A stretch of 64,000 nucleotides of DNA from Hemicordylus capensis (lineage: Eukaryota > Chordata > Lepidosauria > Squamata > Cordylidae), in NCBI RefSeq assembly GCF_027244095.1, contig NC_069662.1, positions 15,650,501-15,714,500 of the forward strand, written 5' to 3'. Both the position numbers and the translations under genes were made by a program. Every line of letters starts with the position of its first letter. The first letter of the stretch is position 1. A model generated the notes under the pieces. The model searched no databases. It saw only the letters and a list, made by a program, of their open reading frames with translations, and was not told the DNA's origin. Below, piece by piece: positions 52,242 to 62,772 of the stretch.

Positions 52242-54093
52242 CTGTCAGGATCGGAAACAGAGAAATAATTGAAATCTTGGGATGAATTGACCCCACAGAA
52301 TGAAACTGGTATCCCCGTTTACAGTTTCTGGGACACCCTTCCAGGAGTCCCAGAAACTGCAGTTCGCAAAGAGAGGCTAGCAATTTCTAGCACAGAATTC
52401 ATTTCGTAGCACCTCCCAATTCCCAGGATTATCTGGAAGAACCATGACAAAGTGGTGGGGTATTGATATAATAGTTGTGTAGATAATCTCTATTAGAGAT
52501 GGCTCAAGTGAATTGTTGCAGAGGATGCTGCAAGGCATGCCATGTGGGAAAACACAACACCCACACAGTCTGGTTCCTAGACATCTGTGGGGATGGACAA
52601 AATGGACAAGGGCTCACCATTTCTTCCTGATGCAGCATTGGTGGCTGGCACAGGAGTCTGAACAGCAGCACCTGGAATGGAAAGGAAGAATGTGTCTGAG
52701 CATATATTGACATGCCCAATCTGAATGGATATCTGCTCAGAAGTAAGCCTCACTTGCTCCCATGTAAATTTCTTAGGACTACAAGCCCAGAGGAAGGGAG
52801 GCATTGCAGCAGCTCCACTGACTGCTCTTCACCTGCATGTATTTTATCCAGTGCAAAAGTATACAGGGAAGGGGCTTTGTTCTAGGATCTGGGTGTTTGC
52901 TCTACAAAGGCACGTGAAACAGATGCAAAGACTCTTGAACAAGAAATCTTAAAGAGTCTTCTTTTAAAACCAAAAAACCCTTCTGACATCCTTGTGCCCA
53001 GCGCCACTTATTCAAGCAAACATCAGAAGTCAATGTTTAATCAGTATTTTTATCTATCTATTTGATTTTTATACTGCCCTTCCAAAAATGGCTCAGGGTG
53101 GTTTACACAGAGAAATAATAAATAAGTAAGATGGAGCCCTGTCCCCAAAGGCCTCACAATCTATTAAAAAAAATTATGGCTGCTCATTACATGTTTGCAC
53201 ATTGGCAGTTCTGTGGTAGATTTTACTGAGGGGCTGAGCAGCACTGAAGGGCAACATGACAGGAAAAAGGAGGAGGAAAGCCATGGCTTAAACATCTGAT
53301 GTTTGGTAAACTTTCCCACAAAATTCTCTAAAGCTTGAGGACTGCTCTGCTGAGTGTTTGAAGAAGCTCAGCCCTGATACTGAAGAACACAAGAGTTGCG
53401 GGAAACAGGAGCACTCCACCTTGGACCCCCAGATGGACAGCACCATTTGTGGCTGCGGATGATGGGAGCTGTAGTCCAACAAGCTCTGGGGATCCAAGGC
53501 TGAGAGCCCTGGTCTAAAAGAAGAGCAAAGCAGATTCCGAAGTGCACAGCTGGAAAGAAAATGACGGTCTAGAAAGTGAAACTAAAGGGACAGGAAGGCA
53601 GTCTAGAAAGAACCGGGCACCATTTCACAAAGGGGGGAAAGAGCTTTTAAACATGTGGAATAGGATGAAGCGGAGGTTGATCGGACGTGCCAGACAGATT
53701 CATGGTTCCCCCCCACCCCCATGCAAAAATCCTGGGAACCCCACCCCATAACGACCCAGATCAGCCTGTCTGCCTGCCTCCCCCGAGTTCTGGCGCTCCG
53801 CTTGCCTCCTCCTTACCCTTCCCGGTGAGAGCGAGGAGTTTCTTGGCCTCCGCCTTGCAGTTGACCTCGTCCAGCACCTGGACAGTCACCTCCACGGAGT
53901 AATCCTCGGTGTAGAAGCTGATCAGCAGATCGGTGAGCTCCAAGACCCCCGCCTTCTCCAGCCTCCCTCTGGGGATGTTCTCGTAGCCCTGCCGGACCGA
54001 GGTCCTGTTCAGCCTGGATTTGAACCTCCTCAGCTCCTCCTCTGTCAGGTCGTCCAGGACGTCCTCCAGGTGGTCGTGGACCGTCTTCCCCAT
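51958..54093 (-). CDS. PYCARD: PYCARD (ASC), PYD-CARD inflammasome adaptor, complete
   Basis: This cytosolic adaptor bridges PYD-bearing sensors such as NLRP3 to caspase-1 through its CARD and forms ASC specks. Three exons: 53817-54093 (pyrin domain), 52618-52671 (18-codon linker), 51958-52241 (CARD); phases 1 and 1, total 615 nt = 204 aa plus stop (human 195). The PYD reads LTEEELRRFKSRL, YENIPRGRLE and LTDLLISFY. The linker is Ala/Pro/Thr-rich. The CARD reads [46 protein letters not shown], ending LIRDIEGR. The exon structure equals human PYCARD. The residue aligned with human Asp48 of the PYD surface appears to be Gly, by hand alignment. A second copy of the CARD exon lies at 63699. Confidence 0.96.
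52242..52617 (-). other. PYCARD intron 2
   Basis: Short intron with no repeat recognised. Its 3' end, 'ctgtcaggatcggaaacagagaaataattgaaatc' on the + strand, is copied at about 59250 and at the window end. Confidence 0.7.
52618..52671 (-). CDS. PYCARD: PYCARD exon 2 (linker)
   Basis: 54 nt between acceptor CATTCCAG and donor G|GTGAGC, reading GAAVQTPVPATNAASGRN. Human has a 19-codon exon at the same place. Confidence 0.9.
52672..53816 (-). other. PYCARD intron 1
   Basis: Contains a LINE/family-A-like tail (about 53045-53170) and a palindromic MITE (53408-53513). Confidence 0.6.
53408..53513. mobile_element. hAT-like palindromic MITE in PYCARD intron 1
   Basis: 'ccaccttggacccccagatg' to 'tccaaggctgagagccctgg', with 'gatgatgggagctgtagtcc' inside; left arm eroded. 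Confidence 0.65.
53817..54093 (-). CDS. PYCARD: PYCARD exon 1 (pyrin domain)
   Basis: ATG at 54091-54093 gives MGKTVHDHLEDVLDDL, aligning with human MGRARDAILDALENL. Donor G|GTAAGG at 53816. GC-rich with many CpGs compared with the flanks. Confidence 0.96.
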
Positions 54094-54260
54094 CGCCTCG
54101 CTTCACGCGGCCAGCGCCAGCCGCAGCTTCAAAACCGCTTCGTTCGGGGAAAAGGCGCAGAAGGGAAGTTCAGCAACTCGGATTGGCTCAGAGGGAGGAG
54201 CGAGGTGTGGCCTGAGCCCCTTTGAAATGCGGCTGGCCTCTCTCCCTGCGCTTCCCAAGT
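54094..54260 (-). promoter_or_regulatory. PYCARD promoter region
   Basis: GC-rich 170 bp directly upstream of the ATG. It has a CCAAT box on the - strand ('gattgg' on + at about 54181-54186) and GC-rich motifs ('gggaggagcg'). No TATA box was seen. Confidence 0.5.
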
Positions 54261-55254
54261 TCCAATAGTGCTGGTATAACACTTCCTTTACATCTATATG
54301 GGTTGTTTTACAATTGGCAGTGTAATCCTGCCCTGTGAGATTTCTTTAACTTTCCCTATAAATGGAACACAATAATAACAATTAAATGATAACTTTGCAC
54401 TTTAAAGTTTCTTTCTTAACACAAACAACAACATTTGCAAAATAAAAATTTAAAAAGTCAGAGACTTGTTCAGACTCATGTGTCCAAACTGAGGTCCCGT
54501 CCCCACCGCCTTTTGGTGGTATTGTTGGCTTGTTTAGAGTTCTTTCTTTGCTGTGGCATTAAGATACAGAGCCAAACAGTGAGACCCGGTTTTGGAGGGT
54601 GCGCGGAGAGAGCGGGCTAAGCCAGGGTATACTGGGGAGACCCTCGGAGCTGGGAGGCGGCTTTTAGCCTCCCATCCAGGGCGATGCTGCAGCTACGCAT
54701 GATCTGTAAAACCAGGTTTGTGGAGTGCTCGCTCCACAAACCTGGTTTTAGGGCAGGGGTACTTAGGCGGGTTACCTGCCTAGGAACCACCGGGCTCACA
54801 GCCGAGCCTGGTGGTTCACACGATGGGGTGAAATTGGGCTAGCCTCAGCTAGCCTGATTTCACCCCATCGTGTGAATAGCCTCACAGTCTGTTTCTGTTT
54901 CCCCTTCTTGGAAGCCTGAAAATAATAAATATAGGCTTAAATAACCAGTAATTTCTGTAATAAATATAGGCTTAAATAACCAGCCCACAGGAGCTCTCTC
55001 TGCAGGGACCATCTTCAGCAGGCCTCTGGATAGTTGGAGGAGGGTTGTGCCTTTTTAGCATATGTGGTAGTCCCTATTCAACCTGCAGCCCCTCACTGGA
55101 CAAGCCTAGATCACCTGATGTTTGCACCCTTAAAGAGCAGGGGTTACACTGGGTTTGAGGTTCCTGGCATATTATGACACCTCCTGTCCTGTGTGATGGT
55201 TGTCTCCTCTGCTGCTGTTCTTTACAGACTTTCAGATCCAATCCCTGGACATAA
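54261..55254. other. Upstream flank of PYCARD with hairpins
   Basis: It holds two perfect or near-perfect hairpins (54707-54750 and 54815-54876, listed as one feature) and a short direct duplication of 'taataaatataggcttaaataaccag' around 54920-54980. No gene recognised. Confidence 0.55.
54707..54876. repeat. Two adjacent palindromes (foldback element)
   Basis: 'taaaaccaggtttgtggag' and its exact complement flank a 6-bp loop (54707-54750). 'ttcacacgatggggtgaaat' and its complement flank 'gggctagcctcagctagcc' (54815-54876). Probably part of one transposon; the outer limits are unclear. Confidence 0.75.
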
Positions 55255-55456
55255 TTTTTAAAAAACATCCTATTTCTTAAAAAACATCTGAAGACCCATC
55301 TCTTCACCCAAGCTTTTTCAGCTCTTTAAATTTGTAGGTTTTAATTTTATACTGTTTTTAAATTGTTAAACTGTTTTAACCTTTTGTATTTGTTTTAATT
55401 GTTTTTATGTCATCATTAACCGGCCAGAGATGAAAGTTTGGGCGGTACATAGGTTA

Positions 55457-55515
<59 letters not shown>

Positions 55516-55516
55516 C
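55255..55516 (+). mobile_element. L2-type LINE 3' end with (GAAA)n tail
   Basis: 'catctgaagacccatctcttcacccaagct' matches the end of the LINE ORF (K-T-H-L-F region), then an AT-rich UTR, then about 15 uninterrupted AAAG units at 55454-55515. Confidence 0.7.
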
Positions 55517-56254
55517 AGGCGAGGAAGTTTTGCAGATGTCCTGGCACTCACAGGACTGGAGAAAGAAAAGTTGGGATCTGAACCTGGGACGAGACTGGGG
55601 AAGATGGAGAAGGAAATATCAGGCTAGAGGGGGAAATAAGTTGATAAACCCAAAGGAGAACAGCCTCCTAATTTGGGATCTCCTCCAATATATGTATCCC
55701 CCAGCTGCAATTCTGCTCTTGCAGAATCATGGCTGGCTTTCCTTCCACCCCACCAACCAGGCATGTTTGCTCTTTCTTGATAGGTGGTGCTTTGCGTTTT
55801 GTGAGGCTTATCTATATTTTTCTGCTTGGACAGGGCAAGGCTTCTTGGGGTTCCACAGTTTTTCCTGGCAAGGCTCAGTCAGTGCATTTAAATGCTTCAT
55901 GGCAGGCAGAAATACAACCAATGCAGTGCTGGGGAAGGCTGCCCTCTGCAGTTTGAGGGAAACAGCCTGTGAGGATGGACAGGCTCAGCTCTGATGGCCC
56001 CTGCAAATGTCTGATTCCCTGAGTGGCTTGATGATCTGCTGCAGGCCATGCTTTGAAGCAAAGACCACACATGCACCACCGTGTTTATTTATAATTACAT
56101 AATGTATGGTTATTGTCATAATTATATTTATTATGTTATTATTATTAGGCATATTTATGCCATATTTAGCTGAATCCAAGATTTTAGAAACAAGAGTCAT
56201 TTCAGAAACAGAAAAACAGGAGTTGCTACAGCATAGTAAATCTCTTCATTCGCT
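55517..56254. other. Intergenic, no gene recognised
   Basis: Frame 55530-55994 (+) has no domain. AT-rich from 56090 to 56150. Nothing else identified. Confidence 0.45.
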
Positions 56255-56557
56255 CAATATTTTTAAAGGGAAATGTGCACTTTGGGAAGGAGTTGCAAGG
56301 ATGCAGCAGGAGGAACCAGTCAGAACTCCTCTTGTGCTGGTGGAAGCAGGAGACGCCCAGGCCGCCAAGAAGCTCCGAGAAGAACACCAGGCTGCTTCTT
56401 AGGCCTCATGTCCCAGCATCTCACACAGTACGGAAAACCCACTTTCCCTCCCAAAGATGCATATTCCTCACCAGCAGGGAAGCAATTCATGGCAGGAGAG
56501 GAAATGAACATTGTCTCTGCACCACTAGGCTGGGAAGTAAGAAGGGTTTTGCTCACT
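56255..56557. repeat. Duplicated block B, copy 1
   Basis: Shares a colinear run of matches with 62493-62772: 'aaatgtgca..ttgggaagga', 'ggatgcagcag', 'tcccagc.tctcacacagtac', 'agcaattcatg', 'gaggaaatgaacattg' and 'aggctg'. The frames in the two copies are not conserved, so it is probably not coding. It may be a segment of the duplicated PYCARD unit or an unknown transposon. Confidence 0.6.
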
Positions 56558-57094
56558 AAGCTCAGGGGAGTGTGTTGTGGGGCATGAATTTCTACTGGAA
56601 GGGTTTGCAGAAATTCTGGTTCTGGCATTAAAAATGTATTTGATTTTTGTTTATTCCCATGATATTTAAAAAAAGAGGGGGGAAATTGGGTGGGGGGTAA
56701 GGATGTGTTTCACATACAAGGTACAACTTCAGCTGTATTTGAATTTATATAATGTGAATGTTCATTACTGTCCTCTCTTCGTAGAAATAAAAAAATCTTC
56801 CATCCCACCCAACAGGCCCAGTACTGATCCCCCACTTTAATTAAAAGGGAGGTAACCAGGGTGGAATCCTGCCTCAGAGACCTGCAGCTTAGAAACACGG
56901 GAACCATACGCTTGAGGGGCCTGCACCCAGGTTCATTTTCAAAACAAACATAGGTACAGCCATTCACGCAAAACCAAGTACATCTGAAAGCAGGCACAAC
57001 TTCATGCCGGAACAGGGCTAGATCTTTGTGGGGAGTGAGCATATCTGAAAACGCATAGAACAACATCCTAAGTTGCCCATGATGAAGTCCTATT
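56558..57094. other. Intergenic, no gene recognised
   Basis: The - strand frame 56710-57066 shows no recognisable domain. No repeat identified. Confidence 0.45.
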
Positions 57095-57345
57095 GAAACA
57101 AAAACTTTATATACTGCTTTTCAACAAAAAGTTCCCAAAGCGGTTTACGTAGATATAAATAAATAAATGAAATGGCTCCCTGTCCCCAATGGGCTCACAA
57201 TCTAAAAAAAGTAAGATACCAGCAACAACTATGGGAAGGATGCTGTGCTGGGGGTGGATGGGGCCAGTTACTCTGCCCCTGCTCAGTAAAGAGAATCACC
57301 ATGTTAAAAAGGCACCTCTTTGCCCAGTTAGTGGTTACGACTAAC
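57095..57345 (+). repeat. Interspersed repeat family A
   Basis: 'tatatactgcttttcaacaa', 'aagcggtttacgtag', 'ggctccctgtccccaatggg' and 'aaaaaggcacctctttgccc'. One of the best-preserved copies. Confidence 0.75.
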
Positions 57346-58194
57346 TTCGCTAACTTACCTCTGATTTCAGTGGTGCTTAGTTGTGACTAACTGGTCTGGA
57401 TGCGGCCCTGAGTGTTTCCCTGTTCCCACTTTTCTTTGTTACTCACCATTTCTGGCAGACAGGAACATGTTGAACATGACAACATCACCTCACACTTCCT
57501 GTTTAGCGAAGCATAACACATGCACACATAACACACACACACATAAAACATAGTGCAGTTTTGCCTCAGCTATCCAGTGGAAGGGAGATTGTGTTTGTGT
57601 CAGCTTGGCTGGACCACAGTTCTGGGTGGATGTCATACTGAAGTTGCTATTTAGATCCACATTTCCCAGCCTTTTCTCGAGGCACACTTACATAAGTGGC
57701 GTGTGGAAACTTCCCACTTCTCCAGCGGGGCCTGTAGCATATGTTATAAATGGGCCCTAAATTTTAAAAAATGCACATAAATATTAAAACATAAATTTTT
57801 TACTTGCATAGTAAAGTAATTCAATTTTTTTCATTTGCTATATTTTGGAGTATGGGAGACCAAGCCACAAATTCACATTTACTACAACAGTGAACATTTA
57901 TAATTTTCAAAGTGGTTTACATAAAAAATAAAGAGTGGATAGATGATTCTCTGTCTCCAAAAGGCTCACACTCTAAAAAGAAAAATGTGGTAGGCACCAG
58001 CAACAGCCAATGGACAAATGCTGTGCTGGACCTTCTCTTAAAAGGCACATTTAGCAGAAAAGGGATATTTTATCTAACATGGACCAAATAAAACAGGTAA
58101 AGTTTAATTTAATTCCCAGTTGGAAGCCGGGCGTGCGGGGCCCTTGAAAATGCGGGGCCCGTAGCAAATGCTATTTGCTACTACGTTAATCCGC
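57346..58194. other. Intergenic with a second, older family A copy
   Basis: A diverged family A copy lies at about 57870-58070 ('aagtggtttacata', 'aaggctcaca', 'caccagcaacagcca'). A GGGCCC-rich transposon piece lies near 58130-58195. Confidence 0.5.
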
Positions 58195-59035
58195 CATAGA
58201 CTGCCGCCTCCTCCTCACTCATCTTCCATTAACCCTTTCTGGTCCCCTCATCTCTGTCCAACACTCTGCTGCCAAAATCATTCACATCTCCCATCTCTCC
58301 AAGCACAGCACCCCACTACTTAAACCTCTTCACTGGCTTCCTGTCCAAAGTGTTGGAGATGTGACTCCATAAGGACCGACCCTTCACACCTATAATTCCC
58401 ATTGACCATTCGGGATATTAGGAGTAGAGGTAGAGAGTTTAGGGCTGCCCCCTTGTTCTCTCCGATTTCTTGTATCTCTGCTCTAAATCTCTTGGGATTG
58501 GTAGACACTTAGGACGCTCCCTTCTTCATTGTTCTTTTTATTCTTTTCTTCTCCCCGTCCACCTTGAGGTACCTAGTACAGGGTGCAGGCTTTACTATCC
58601 CAGTCTGTGACTTCAAATAAGCCTTTACTTGTTTTAGCCCTTAAAGGATGATCTTTCTGTGAGCTCTGTTTTCATCAAATTGGGTTCCTCTGCTAAATAA
58701 AGGGTTAACTCAAATTCGCCCCTACGCAAAAGACTCCTGTTTCCTTTCCACCCTTTCTCACTTGCTGCCCCTTAGGTGCGGGAACTGCCTGTTGGGGCAC
58801 CTGTGTGATGCCTTCTCTCATACATCCTTTGGATCTCTTCTTATAACCCATCTTTCCTGTAAAGCCTCTGGCAACATTCCTTAGTCCTCTTTCAGAGCTC
58901 TAAATAAGCTAAGCATGTGTAGCTGAACCAACAGCATATTTTTCTTCTGCTTAGCCCACCTCTACTTCCTTCCCCTTCCGCTGTTCCTTCCTCTTCTGAC
59001 ATCTAGATTGCAAGCTCCTCAGGGCCGGTCTTCTA
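58195..59035 (+). mobile_element. Old LINE 3' region
   Basis: 'catctctccaagcacagcaccccactacttaaacctcttcactggcttcctgtcc' reads like the H-W-L-P-V region of a LINE reverse transcriptase. The tail 'gacatctagattgcaagctcctcagggc' is typical of old vertebrate LINEs. Its 3' part matches 49690-50600. Confidence 0.6.
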
Positions 59036-59206
59036 GAAACATAGTAAGCTGCTTTATACTGAGTCAGACCACGGGTCCATAACTCAACAGCTCTTTCCAA
59101 GGTTTCAGGCAGGAGTCTTTCTCAGCCCTGCCTGGAAAGGTCAGAGGCTGAACCTGGGACCTTCTACATGCAAACCAGATTCTCTACACGGAGCCACAGC
59201 CCTGAG
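59036..59206 (-). mobile_element. tRNA-headed SINE sharing its tail with the 5S SINE
   Basis: On the - strand: head 'agggctgtggctccgtgtag', 'ctggtttgcatgtagaaggtcccaggttcagcc' (tRNA-like with B-box), then 'agggctgagaaagactcctgcctg' and 'ctgactcagtataaagcagc'. The body and tail match the 5S-headed SINE, but the head is a tRNA. Confidence 0.7.
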
Positions 59207-59221
59207 GACATTACATGTTAT

Positions 59222-59285
59222 ACGGATGAGACAGGTGACTGCCCCTCTGTCAGGACTGGAAACAGAAATAATTGAAATCCTGAGA
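59222..59285 (-). pseudogene. Remnant of a PYCARD CARD-exon acceptor region
   Basis: 'gactgcccctctgtcaggactggaaacagaaataattgaaatcctgagac' on the + strand matches the exon 3 / intron 2 boundary of PYCARD at 52236-52280 (same CTGTCAGGA acceptor complement). The CARD itself is missing. About 59470-59520 ('ccctccttatttc', 'gaatctctcagc', 'tagtgtgaac') likewise matches 51438-51487 in the PYCARD 3' flank. Confidence 0.6.
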
Positions 59286-59519
59286 CAAAACATCACATTC
59301 TACCTCTCGACATTGTAGTTCTGTAAGGGGAGGCGAAGTGATTTCTGTAAGATAAACTGAAGAATGAATAGATAGAAGTAATTGATTAAATACTTTTTAT
59401 CCCTTCTTTGCAGCAAAGACAACAGGCTGGTATTCCCCCTACTTTAGTGGGGGGTGGAATCCCATAGTGCACCCTCCTTATTTCGACAGAATCTCTCAGC
59501 ATTGAATCTAGTGTGAACT

Positions 59520-59735
59520 TAGGTTAGAGTGCTGGACTAGGACCAGGGAGACCCGAGTTCAAATCCCCATTCAGCCATAAGACTAGCTGGGTGACTCTGG
59601 GCCAGTCACTTCTCTCTCAGCCTAACCTACTTCACAGGGTTGTTGTGAAAGAGAAACTCAAGTATGTAGTACACCACTCTGGGCTCCTTGGAGGAAGAGC
59701 GGGATATAAATGTAAAAACAAACAACAACAACAAC
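59520..59735 (+). mobile_element. tRNA-derived SINE (5' truncated)
   Basis: 'ttagagtgctggactaggac', 'gagttcaaatccccattcagcc', 'ctgggctccttggaggaagagc', tail of AAC repeats. Confidence 0.85.
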
Positions 59736-60428
59736 AACTTGGCATTACATTCAACATGCTGGACAACACCAAGTCATGAGGCCACAGAGTAGTAAAGGTG
59801 GTCCAAATTATGAATATTTAAAGTGAACATACTGAATGTGAATACCCCATTTAAGTTAAAGGGGGATACATGGTAAGTTATGCTGTGGTTATTCTCTTTG
59901 GAGTTCTTGCATCAGGCAATGGAATTGCCCTGGCAAAGTCACTGCTTTTACTTTGGCAAACAAGAGGAAGATGTGAAATCTTGTCTCGTCCTTTCACTTC
60001 CATAAGTCAATGCAAAGAGTGAAAAGGGTTTTCCACTGTTTTCTTGCTTGTCAGTCAGGTCAGAATTGTGTCCTCTCCCCCCATCCCCTGGTTAAAACAA
60101 GGAAGGGTTGGGAGAATACTTCTCTTACCTACTAGCAGGAGACTTGTACATTTTACTGTTCTTTTCTGCAATTATGAGCAGGGGAGATAAAAATTATTTT
60201 TAAAAAAATTAAAATTTTATTTTTTAAAATCTTAAATCCAATTATAATTTCTTAAAATTAAATTATACTTGTTTTTAAGAGACCCTGTCTGAAATCCAGA
60301 CTAAGCTACTCAATAGGAGTGCTCTGGAGTTACTCAGCAGGGCTACTCAGGAGTAATTTAGTCTGGATGTCATTTAAACATCATAAAGCCAGTAAAACAT
60401 TCCAAGTTTTATTTTTAAAAAGGAAGAC
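59736..60428. other. Intergenic, AT-rich, one hairpin
   Basis: 60190-60275 is almost pure A/T. 60295-60370 has the inverted pair 'atccagactaa' and 'ttagtctggat' around 'actcagcagggctactcagg', probably a small MITE. No gene recognised. Confidence 0.5.
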
Positions 60429-61062
60429 CATAAGAACAGCCCTGCTGGATCAGGCCCAAGGCCCATCTAGTCCAGCATCCTGTTTTGCACAGTGACTCAC
60501 CAGGTGCTGCTGGAAGCCACAGGCGGGAGTTGAGGGCATGCCCTCTCTCCTGCTGTTACTCCCCTGCAACTGGTACTCAGAGGCATCCTGCCTTTGATGC
60601 TGGAGGTGGCCCACAGCCCTCCGACTAGTAGCCATTGATAGACCTCTCCTCCATGAAGTCATCCAAACCCCTCTTAATGCCATCCAGGTTATTGGCTGTT
60701 ACCACATCTTGTGGCAGAGAATTCCACGAGTGGATTATGTGTTGTGTGAAGAAGTACTTCTGTTTGTTGGTCCTAGATTTCCTGGCAATCAATTTCATGA
60801 GGTGACCCCTGGTTCTAGTATTGTGTGAGAGGGAAAATAATTTCTCTCTCTCCACTTTCTCCACACCGTGCATAATTTTATAGACCTCTATCATGTCTCC
60901 CCGCAGTCATCTTTTTTCTAAACTAAAAAGCCCCAGGTGTTGTAGTCTTGCCTCAAAAGAAAGGTGCTTTAGGCCCCTGATCATCTTAGCTGCCCTCTTC
61001 TGCACCTTTTCCAGTTCTACAATGTCCTTTTTTAGATGTGGTAACCCTCTGAAATATCCTCA
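60429..61062 (-). mobile_element. CR1 LINE 3' end
   Basis: The - strand frame 60625-60894 encodes the C-terminal reverse-transcriptase-ORF segment VYKIMHG, LFSLSHNTRTRGH, FFTQHIIHSWNSLPQDVV and the end of the ORF. It is followed by the CR1 3' UTR ('ggatcaggcccaaggccc' on +). 5' truncated. Confidence 0.85.
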
Positions 61063-61104
61063 AAAAGGTGCCAGGGAATTCCAGAGCACAGTGGCAGCTA
61101 CCAG

Positions 61105-61765
61105 ATATTTATTATTTCTTTATTTAATATATTTCTATACCGTCCAAAACTTGCATCTCTGGGTGGTTTACAATTAAAATCATTTAAAACATTAAAACAT
61201 TAAAAACCCAATATTAAAAATATTAAAACCATAAATCTAATTAAAAGCCTGGGTGAATAAATGTGTCTTCAGTGCCTTTTACAAAGTTGCCAGAGATGGG
61301 GAGGCTCTTATTTCAACAGGGAGCACATTCCAAAGTCCAGGGGCTGCAATGGATAAGGCCTGTTCCCAAGTAGCTGCCAGATGAGTTGGTGGCAGCCGCA
61401 GGCGAACGTCTCCAGATGATCTTAGCAGGCGGTGGGGCTCATGTGAAGATGTTCTCTTAAATACCAAGGACCCAAGCTGTTTAGGGCCTTATAGGTAATA
61501 ACCAGCACCTTGTATTTTGCCCAGAAACATATCGGCAGCCAGTGCAATTCCTTCAACACAGGAGTAATATCGTCTCTCCTAGATGACCCAGAGACCAACC
61601 TGGCTGCTGCATTCTGAATCACCTGCAGTTTTCTGTCTAGGTACAAAGGAAGCCCCACATAGAGCACTTTGCCATAATCTAGCCTAGAGTTTACCAGCAT
61701 ATGTACCACTGTTTTGAGGTCGTTCATCTCAAGAAACAGATGCAGCTGGCTTTCCTCAGCCATTC
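61105..61765 (-). mobile_element. L2/CR1-type LINE 3' end
   Basis: The - strand encodes [54 protein letters not shown] and, after a frame break, AAPGLWNVLPVEIR. It is the longest LINE coding remnant in the window and is homologous to 7040-7590. Confidence 0.88.
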
Positions 61766-62029
61766 TCTTCTGCTCTTAGAGAGCGACACTGGCACTCCAA
61801 CACAACAAGGTGCCTTGTTTGTTCTTTCTAGTTGGGGTGGCACTTTATGTTCTTTCTGGGGCTTATTTTATTGCTTTGACTGGATGGGGCTTAAGGTTGC
61901 TATCATTTCCCCTGCCCAGGATCTGTGATACATGATAGACAGCAATTCAGCTAAGGCAGTGTTGGGATAAGGTGGCACTCTGCATTCAGAGGGCAAGGGT
62001 TAACCCCAACCCAGTAATGAGAACTTTAT
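61766..62029. other. Short unassigned stretch
   Basis: No gene or repeat recognised. Confidence 0.4.
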
Positions 62030-62310
62030 TATTTATGATCATTATTGATATCACCAACTTTAAGACTATTTATATTCCATTTTCAACCAACCAATGGCTC
62101 TCAAAGCAATTTATACAGCAAAAGGAGTGAAAAGATGGTTGCCTGTCCCAAAGAAGCTCACAATCTAAAAAGAAACACAAGGTAGGTGCCAGCCACAGCC
62201 ACTGGAAGGATGCTGTGCTGGGGCTGGATAGGGCCAGTTGCTCTCTCCCTGCTAAACAGAAGAGAGCCACCACTTCAAAAGGTGCCTCTTTGCCCAGTTA
62301 TTAGGAGTGA
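62030..62310 (+). repeat. Interspersed repeat family A
   Basis: 'ccattttcaaccaaccaatgg', 'agcaatttatacagc', 'gctcacaatctaaaaag', 'gccagttgctctct' and 'aaaggtgcctctttgccc'. Confidence 0.7.
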
Positions 62311-62492
62311 TGCACTTGTGGCATTTTTATTTTGCCGTTCCTGAGCAAGAAGCGTAGGACAGCATAGATTTCCCTTCTCCCTCCCTTTTTATCTTCGCAG
62401 TAGTTTTGTGAGGTAAGTTAAGCTGAAAGACAAGAAAACGAGCCAAAGAACTCCTCAGCAGAGTGGGAATTTCCACCAAGTTGTTGTTGGTG

Positions 62493-62772
62493 GAATGTTT
62501 TAAAGAAAAATGTGCAGTTTGGGAAGGAACTGTAGGGATGCAGCAGCAGGAAGGACCCCTCCTGAGGTAGAAATAGTCGAGGCCTAAGCAGTGAAGAAAC
62601 TCCAAACACGCCCTGCTTCTTCTCCTGTCCCAGCCTCTCACACAGTACAACCCCCACACCCTCCGTTCTCCCCCAAGAAGTGCATCCCCCAGCAGGAGAG
62701 CAATTCATGCCGGGGAGGAAATGAACATTGCCCTGCAGCAACAGGCTGAGCTGCAAGAGGGGCTTTGCCATT
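62493..62772. repeat. Duplicated block B, copy 2
   Basis: Colinear with 56255-56557 over the whole length, with small insertions and deletions. It lies about 0.9 kb below the second CARD exon, whereas copy 1 lies 2.2 kb above PYCARD exon 1, as expected between units of a tandem array. Confidence 0.6.

Noticed and set aside
56106-56402. 98-codon + strand frame over block B
   Set aside because: The frame is not conserved in the second copy at 62493-62772.
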